A stretch of DNA of 10,021 nucleotides from positions 1-10,021 of the forward strand of contig SOIC01000018.1 of NCBI GenBank assembly GCA_004377275.1. The letters are read 5' to 3'. Position 1 is the first letter of the stretch, and each line of letters begins with the position of its first letter. The translations under genes were made by a program, and so were the position numbers. The notes beneath the pieces are model-generated. The model was not told the origin of the DNA. It saw nothing but the letters and a program-made list of their open reading frames with translations, and did no database searches. This DNA comes from Dehalococcoidia bacterium. GTDB taxonomy: Bacteria; Chloroflexota; Dehalococcoidia; E44-bin15. This document shows, in pieces, positions 7,276 through 10,021 of this stretch.

Positions 7276-7281
7276 AGGAGG
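7276..7281 (+). promoter_or_regulatory. Shine-Dalgarno site that fixes the beta-subunit start
   Basis: AGGAGG lies 8 nt before the ATG at 7290. A GTG at 7281 is in frame but overlaps this site, so it cannot be the real start. Confidence 0.8.
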
Positions 7282-7289
7282 TGTACATA

Positions 7290-8111
7290 ATGGGAGAAGG
7301 AGCAGTGATCAAGCAACAAGTCGTAGGCAAGCCCAAGGCAGTGCAATTGGATTTCATGCCGTTCAAATTCTGTCCGGGCTGTCATGAGTCTTTAGTTTGG
7401 CGGGCTCTCGGCGAGGTTATCGATGAACTCGACATCCAGGGCAAAGCTATTGCCTGCCTGGACATTGGGTGCAGCGGAGTATTAATGGTCGGCTTGGCCG
7501 TTGATGGTCTCCACTGCCTTCACGGACGTTCCACTGCCGTAGCGGCAGGTGTCAAGCGCGTGCTGCCTCAGGCGATTTGTTTCAATATCGGAGGCGACGG
7601 CTCTTTGTGTGCTATTGGCGCCGGACACATGGTTAACGTTATGATGCGCTCCGATCCCATAACGACCATATTTCTTAACAACTCCGGATATGGCATGACC
7701 GGAGGGCAAGTTGCTCCCACCTCGCTTATTGGGTTGCGAACTACTACGACTCCTGAAGGCCGCGATGTGCAAAGCACTGGATTCCCTCTCCACCTAAGCG
7801 AGATCGCTGCCACCATGCTAGGCACTGCCTATGTGTCTCGAGTGAGCGTGCACACGCCGGCCAACTACCAGAAGGCCAGGAAAGCGATCAAGACCGCTTT
7901 CCAGAAACAGATGGATGGAGTGGGCTATAGTTTAGTGGAAATTCTCTGCGCCTGCCCCCCCAATTGGGGCCTGAGTCCGCTAGCTGCCAATAGTTTCGTA
8001 GAAGAGAAACTTATCGGCGAGTTCCCACTCGGAGAGTTTAAGAATGTGGACAAAATAGAGTATACGGTCGACCCAGAAATCAACAGAGTCGGCCGTGTCA
8101 AACGCGGATAA
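7290..8111 (+). CDS. 2-oxoacid:ferredoxin oxidoreductase, beta subunit (TPP-binding, VorA-like)
   Basis: This 273-residue subunit carries thiamine pyrophosphate and a [4Fe-4S] cluster. The TPP motif runs from GDGS (102-105) to the NN at 130-131, followed by SGYGMTGGQVAPTSLIG (132-148), which is characteristic of VorA-type beta subunits. Cys28 and Cys31 (FCPGCHES), Cys61 (DIGCSG) and Cys222 (CACPPNWGLSP) match the four cluster-ligand positions known from 2-oxoacid oxidoreductase beta chains. Most relatives read CPGCGHG at the first site; here it is CPGCHES, a mild variation next to the TPP site. The gene follows the alpha subunit after 55 bp and precedes gamma by 13 bp. The order delta-alpha-beta-gamma is the normal arrangement for these complexes. 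Confidence 0.9.
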   Translation: MGEGAVIKQQVVGKPKAVQLDFMPFKFCPGCHESLVWRALGEVIDELDIQGKAIACLDIGCSGVLMVGLAVDGLHCLHGRSTAVAAGVKRVLPQAICFNIGGDGSLCAIGAGHMVNVMMRSDPITTIFLNNSGYGMTGGQVAPTSLIGLRTTTTPEGRDVQSTGFPLHLSEIAATMLGTAYVSRVSVHTPANYQKARKAIKTAFQKQMDGVGYSLVEILCACPPNWGLSPLAANSFVEEKLIGEFPLGEFKNVDKIEYTVDPEINRVGRVKRG

Positions 8112-8124
8112 TTGGGGGTGATCA

Positions 8125-8712
8125 GTGCAAGGGAAGAATCCAAACCGCTTTTCGGTTCTTATGAGCGGCCTTGGAGGTCAGGGGTTGCTCACCATGGGCA
8201 AGGTCTTGGCACAAGCGGGTAGCTCACACTACCGATATGTGACTTACCATCCGAATTATGGTCCTTCTATGCGCGGAGGTGAATGCGAGTGCACAGTGAC
8301 GTTGTCCAATAAAGAGAACACCTCTATTGCGTCTAGGAATCCCTCGGCCGCCATCCTAATGGGGGCCGGAGCCTGGATGCTGCACGAACCACAAGTTAAA
8401 CCGGGGGGGCTATTGCTGGTGGACAGCTCAATTGTTGCTGAGCGGACTATGCGGGACGATGTGACGGTGCACTATATACCGGCAACACAGATGGCCCTCG
8501 AGTTAGGCTTAGCTATGGTATCTAACCTGATCCTGCTCGGTGCCTACTTAGAGGCAACCAAAGCTCTGCCCCTCGAGGCGATTGAGAAAGCCCTTAAGGA
8601 CAAGTATACAGGAACCAAGGGAGAGCGTTTTCTTCCCATCGATCTAGAGGCTATCAAGCTTGGGGCCAAGTTTATAACCGATTCACAAACTGGAGGGAGA
8701 CATGGGACCTAA
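8125..8712 (+). CDS. 2-oxoacid:ferredoxin oxidoreductase, gamma subunit (VorC/KorC-like)
   Basis: The 195-residue protein has the gamma-domain hallmarks: LMSGLGGQGLLTMGKVLAQA (12-31), a nucleotide-binding-like glycine turn, and YHPNYGPSMRGGECECTVTL (41-60). Gamma subunits complete the four-part 2-oxoacid:ferredoxin oxidoreductase and help bind CoA. The start is GTG at 8125, preceded by GGTGATC at 8117-8123, which pairs with the downstream part of the anti-Shine-Dalgarno sequence. The next in-frame Met falls within the glycine-rich motif and would destroy it, so GTG is preferred. The 3' end overlaps the next gene by 11 bp, suggesting coupled translation. Confidence 0.88.
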   Translation: MQGKNPNRFSVLMSGLGGQGLLTMGKVLAQAGSSHYRYVTYHPNYGPSMRGGECECTVTLSNKENTSIASRNPSAAILMGAGAWMLHEPQVKPGGLLLVDSSIVAERTMRDDVTVHYIPATQMALELGLAMVSNLILLGAYLEATKALPLEAIEKALKDKYTGTKGERFLPIDLEAIKLGAKFITDSQTGGRHGT

Positions 8713-9709
8713 GATCGTTTGCACTATGCCGGTTCTGAGTACTCCCTACCACGATGAAGTTGCCGAGAGTCTGGGTGGTGAGATAATAAGAGTACAGTGC
8801 GCCACCGAAGAAGAAGTCATAAATGCCTGTCGTGATGCTGATGCAGCGATGGGGGCAATAGAGCCCTTTAGCAAACAGGTCATCGACGAACTTGACAAGT
8901 GCCAAATAATAGCCCAGTTTTCTGTTGGCTATGACCATGTTGACGTTGGGGCAGCTACTGAGCGTGGCATCATTGTTGCCAATGTTCCTGATTATTGTAT
9001 CGATGAGGTATCTGAACAAGCCCTTTCATTCATACTCGCCCTCAATCGCAAGATATTTCGCCTCGATAAGGCAGCGCGGGATGGCAAGTGGACAGGGGAT
9101 GCTATGGGAATAGTGTTCCCACTTTCCAACATCCAGGGACAGACACTAGGGCTGGTAGGCTTCGGTCGTATCGCTCGTGCGCTGGCATCCAAAGCGCACG
9201 CTTTGGGTATGAATATAATCACCTATGACCCCTACATTCCAGCAGACATAGTCCAGGAGCAAGGGGCTGAGCTAGTAGATTTGAACCAACTCCTCGCCAA
9301 TTCGGATTTCATTTCCGTTCATGTGCCATATACAGAGGAGACTCACCACCTATTCGGTTTGGAGCAGTTCAAAGAGATGAAATCCAATGCGTACTTTATA
9401 AACACTGGACGTGGTGGACTGGTGGATGAGGCTGCCCTTCATACAGCTCTCACCGAAGGTTATATCCAGGGAGCAGCAATCGACGTAATGGAGAAAGAGC
9501 CACCCGATTCCAATAATCCGCTATTCGGACTGGACAACATCATTATTACCCCTCATACGGGAGCGATGTCCAATACCTCTATGGCGGAGTTAATGCGGCG
9601 GCCCATCGAGGAGGTGGCCCGCGTCTTTAGAGGTCAGTGGCCAAATGGCTTTGTCAATCCTGAGGTTAAGGAGCGTTTCATCACCCGCTGGGGAAAGACT
9701 ATGGACTAA
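8702..9709 (+). CDS. NAD-dependent D-2-hydroxyacid dehydrogenase
   Basis: The 335-residue protein belongs to the D-isomer-specific 2-hydroxyacid dehydrogenases, which interconvert 2-oxoacids and (R)-2-hydroxyacids. The NAD-binding turn is LGLVGFGRIARAL (149-161). Asp176 (TYDPYIP) at the end of the next strand favours NAD(H) over NADP(H). The catalytic triad is visible as Arg237 (INTGRGGLVDE), Glu266 (DVMEKEPP) and His285 (TPHTGA), with the usual spacing. ATG 8702 follows GGAGGG at 8692-8697 inside the gamma-subunit gene. Family members include phosphoglycerate, glyoxylate/hydroxypyruvate and D-lactate dehydrogenases. Here the CoA-transferase and 2-hydroxyacyl-CoA dehydratase upstream suggest an enzyme like FldH or LdhA of amino acid fermenters, making the hydroxyacid that enters the dehydration route. 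It appears to be the last gene of the operon. Confidence 0.88.
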   Translation: MGPKIVCTMPVLSTPYHDEVAESLGGEIIRVQCATEEEVINACRDADAAMGAIEPFSKQVIDELDKCQIIAQFSVGYDHVDVGAATERGIIVANVPDYCIDEVSEQALSFILALNRKIFRLDKAARDGKWTGDAMGIVFPLSNIQGQTLGLVGFGRIARALASKAHALGMNIITYDPYIPADIVQEQGAELVDLNQLLANSDFISVHVPYTEETHHLFGLEQFKEMKSNAYFINTGRGGLVDEAALHTALTEGYIQGAAIDVMEKEPPDSNNPLFGLDNIIITPHTGAMSNTSMAELMRRPIEEVARVFRGQWPNGFVNPEVKERFITRWGKTMD

Positions 9710-9887
9710 ACAGCCGCAAAGCTAGCAGGGAACTATCTCATGTATGGTGTAAATCATGATGATGTGTGATATTACAAGCGGAACCAACGAGGATTGCTTT
9801 GTTAAAAGGGTAGTAGACTATTACCTGCGCAGGACGCAAGAGGTGCTGGAAAGGGTGCAAGGCTAGTAAAAATTGGGTGCGCGCTTG
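9710..9887 (+). other. Non-coding gap after the operon
   Basis: No convincing gene and no hairpin followed by a T-tract is visible, so the operon end is not marked by an obvious intrinsic terminator. A weak inverted repeat (TGCAAG at 9856-9861, CTTGCA at 9884-9889) has a 22-nt loop and is probably chance. A 36-codon frame at 9756-9866 has no ribosome site and is not called. Confidence 0.6.
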
Positions 9888-9931
9888 CATCACATATACA
9901 TCACACCCACATCACATTCACATCACAGATA
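9888..9931 (+). repeat. Four direct repeats with an exact 11-bp period (candidate regulator sites)
   Basis: CATCACA occurs at 9888, 9899, 9910 and 9921, each followed by three variable bases and an A, so 8 of 11 positions are invariant. The period is about one helical turn, so all units face the same side of the DNA. The last unit touches the -35 element at 9932. Response regulators of the OmpR/PhoB family bind 11-bp tandem repeats next to -35 elements, which this resembles; assignment to that family is inference. Confidence 0.75.
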
Positions 9932-9943
9932 TTGCGAAATATC
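9928..9943 (+). repeat. Palindrome with 6-bp arms over the -35 element
   Basis: GATATT (9928-9933) and AATATC (9938-9943) are perfect complements around GCGA. It covers the proposed -35 hexamer, so a dimeric repressor bound here would block the promoter. As RNA it would form a short stem with a GNRA-type loop, but it lies upstream of the expected transcript. Confidence 0.5.
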
Positions 9944-9960
9944 GGGGTAAAGAATACAAT
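9932..9960 (+). promoter_or_regulatory. Sigma70-like promoter reading rightward
   Basis: TTGCGA (9932-9937, 4 of 6 consensus bases) and TACAAT (9955-9960, 5 of 6) are separated by exactly 17 bp. The direct repeats end just upstream and the palindrome overlaps the -35, as in a regulated promoter. Transcription would begin near 9967 and leave the window. The imperfect -35 fits an activator-dependent promoter. Confidence 0.55.
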
Positions 9961-10007
9961 AATGTCGGTCGAGGGTCTTGGTGGTGACTCATTGACTAGT
10001 TAAAATT

Positions 10008-10013
10008 GAGGTG
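10008..10013 (+). promoter_or_regulatory. Possible ribosome site of a gene starting past the window edge
   Basis: GAGGTG lies 8 nt before the end of the window, about 50 bases after the expected transcript start. No start codon at a suitable distance is visible inside the window, so the gene would begin just beyond base 10021. Confidence 0.3.
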
Positions 10014-10021
10014 CGAGAAAC

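Noticed and set aside
9710..9760. An intrinsic terminator after the last operon gene
   Set aside because: Only short palindromes such as GCTAGC are present and no T-tract follows.
9756..9866. A 36-codon frame starting with three ATG codons in a row, with a plausible amphipathic C-terminal half
   Set aside because: No Shine-Dalgarno site lies before any of the ATGs, no family is recognisable, and frames this short are expected by chance.
9888..9931. CRISPR array or plasmid iterons as explanation for the 11-bp repeats
   Set aside because: The units are far too short for CRISPR and have no spacers. Iterons would be expected with a replication gene and an AT-rich region; a promoter directly adjoining fits regulation better.

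Overview
The window is a plus-strand metabolic gene cluster from what looks like an anaerobic bacterium. It holds oxygen-sensitive enzyme types: a 2-hydroxyacyl-CoA dehydratase pair and a four-subunit 2-oxoacid:ferredoxin oxidoreductase with its own 2x[4Fe-4S] ferredoxin. Base composition is near balanced and Shine-Dalgarno sites are strong. An uncultured sediment or subsurface anaerobe of the Chloroflexota (Dehalococcoidia-like) or Desulfobacterota type would fit. That taxonomic guess is inference; no marker gene is present.

Layout. Bases 1-333 are the middle of a phytoene-dehydrogenase-like FAD oxidoreductase that is cut off. Its reading frame runs into a second frame encoding a zinc-ribbon fragment (about 291-425), so this looks like an old rearrangement junction. 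A perfect 9-bp hairpin (356-381) sits just before an intact member of the same FAD oxidoreductase family (398-2146). A closely packed series follows: a family III CoA-transferase (2209-3417), HadC/HgdB-like and HadB/HgdA-like dehydratase subunits (3418-4554, 4564-5874), a ferredoxin-type delta subunit (5898-6146), alpha (6161-7234), beta (7290-8111) and gamma (8125-8712) subunits of a Vor-like 2-oxoacid:ferredoxin oxidoreductase, and an NAD-dependent D-2-hydroxyacid dehydrogenase (8702-9709). Gaps between these genes are -11 to 62 bp, so they are probably one operon.

How the genes may work together (inference). The dehydrogenase would reduce a 2-oxoacid to the (R)-2-hydroxyacid. The CoA-transferase would activate it and the dehydratase pair would remove water to give an enoyl-CoA. 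In parallel the Vor-like enzyme would oxidise the same or a related 2-oxoacid to an acyl-CoA plus reduced ferredoxin. That is the core of a Stickland-type amino acid fermentation (compare the Fld and Had systems of clostridia), with the reductive and oxidative branches in one operon. The ATP-dependent dehydratase activator and a classical enoyl-CoA reductase (acyl-CoA dehydrogenase with Etf) are not in the window. The FAD oxidoreductase is an unexplained partner.

After the last gene, 9710-10021 contains no convincing gene. Its right part has a compact regulatory design: four direct repeats with an exact 11-bp period, a palindrome with 6-bp arms, and a sigma70-like promoter with 17-bp spacing. 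It points rightward to a gene that probably starts just past the window edge.
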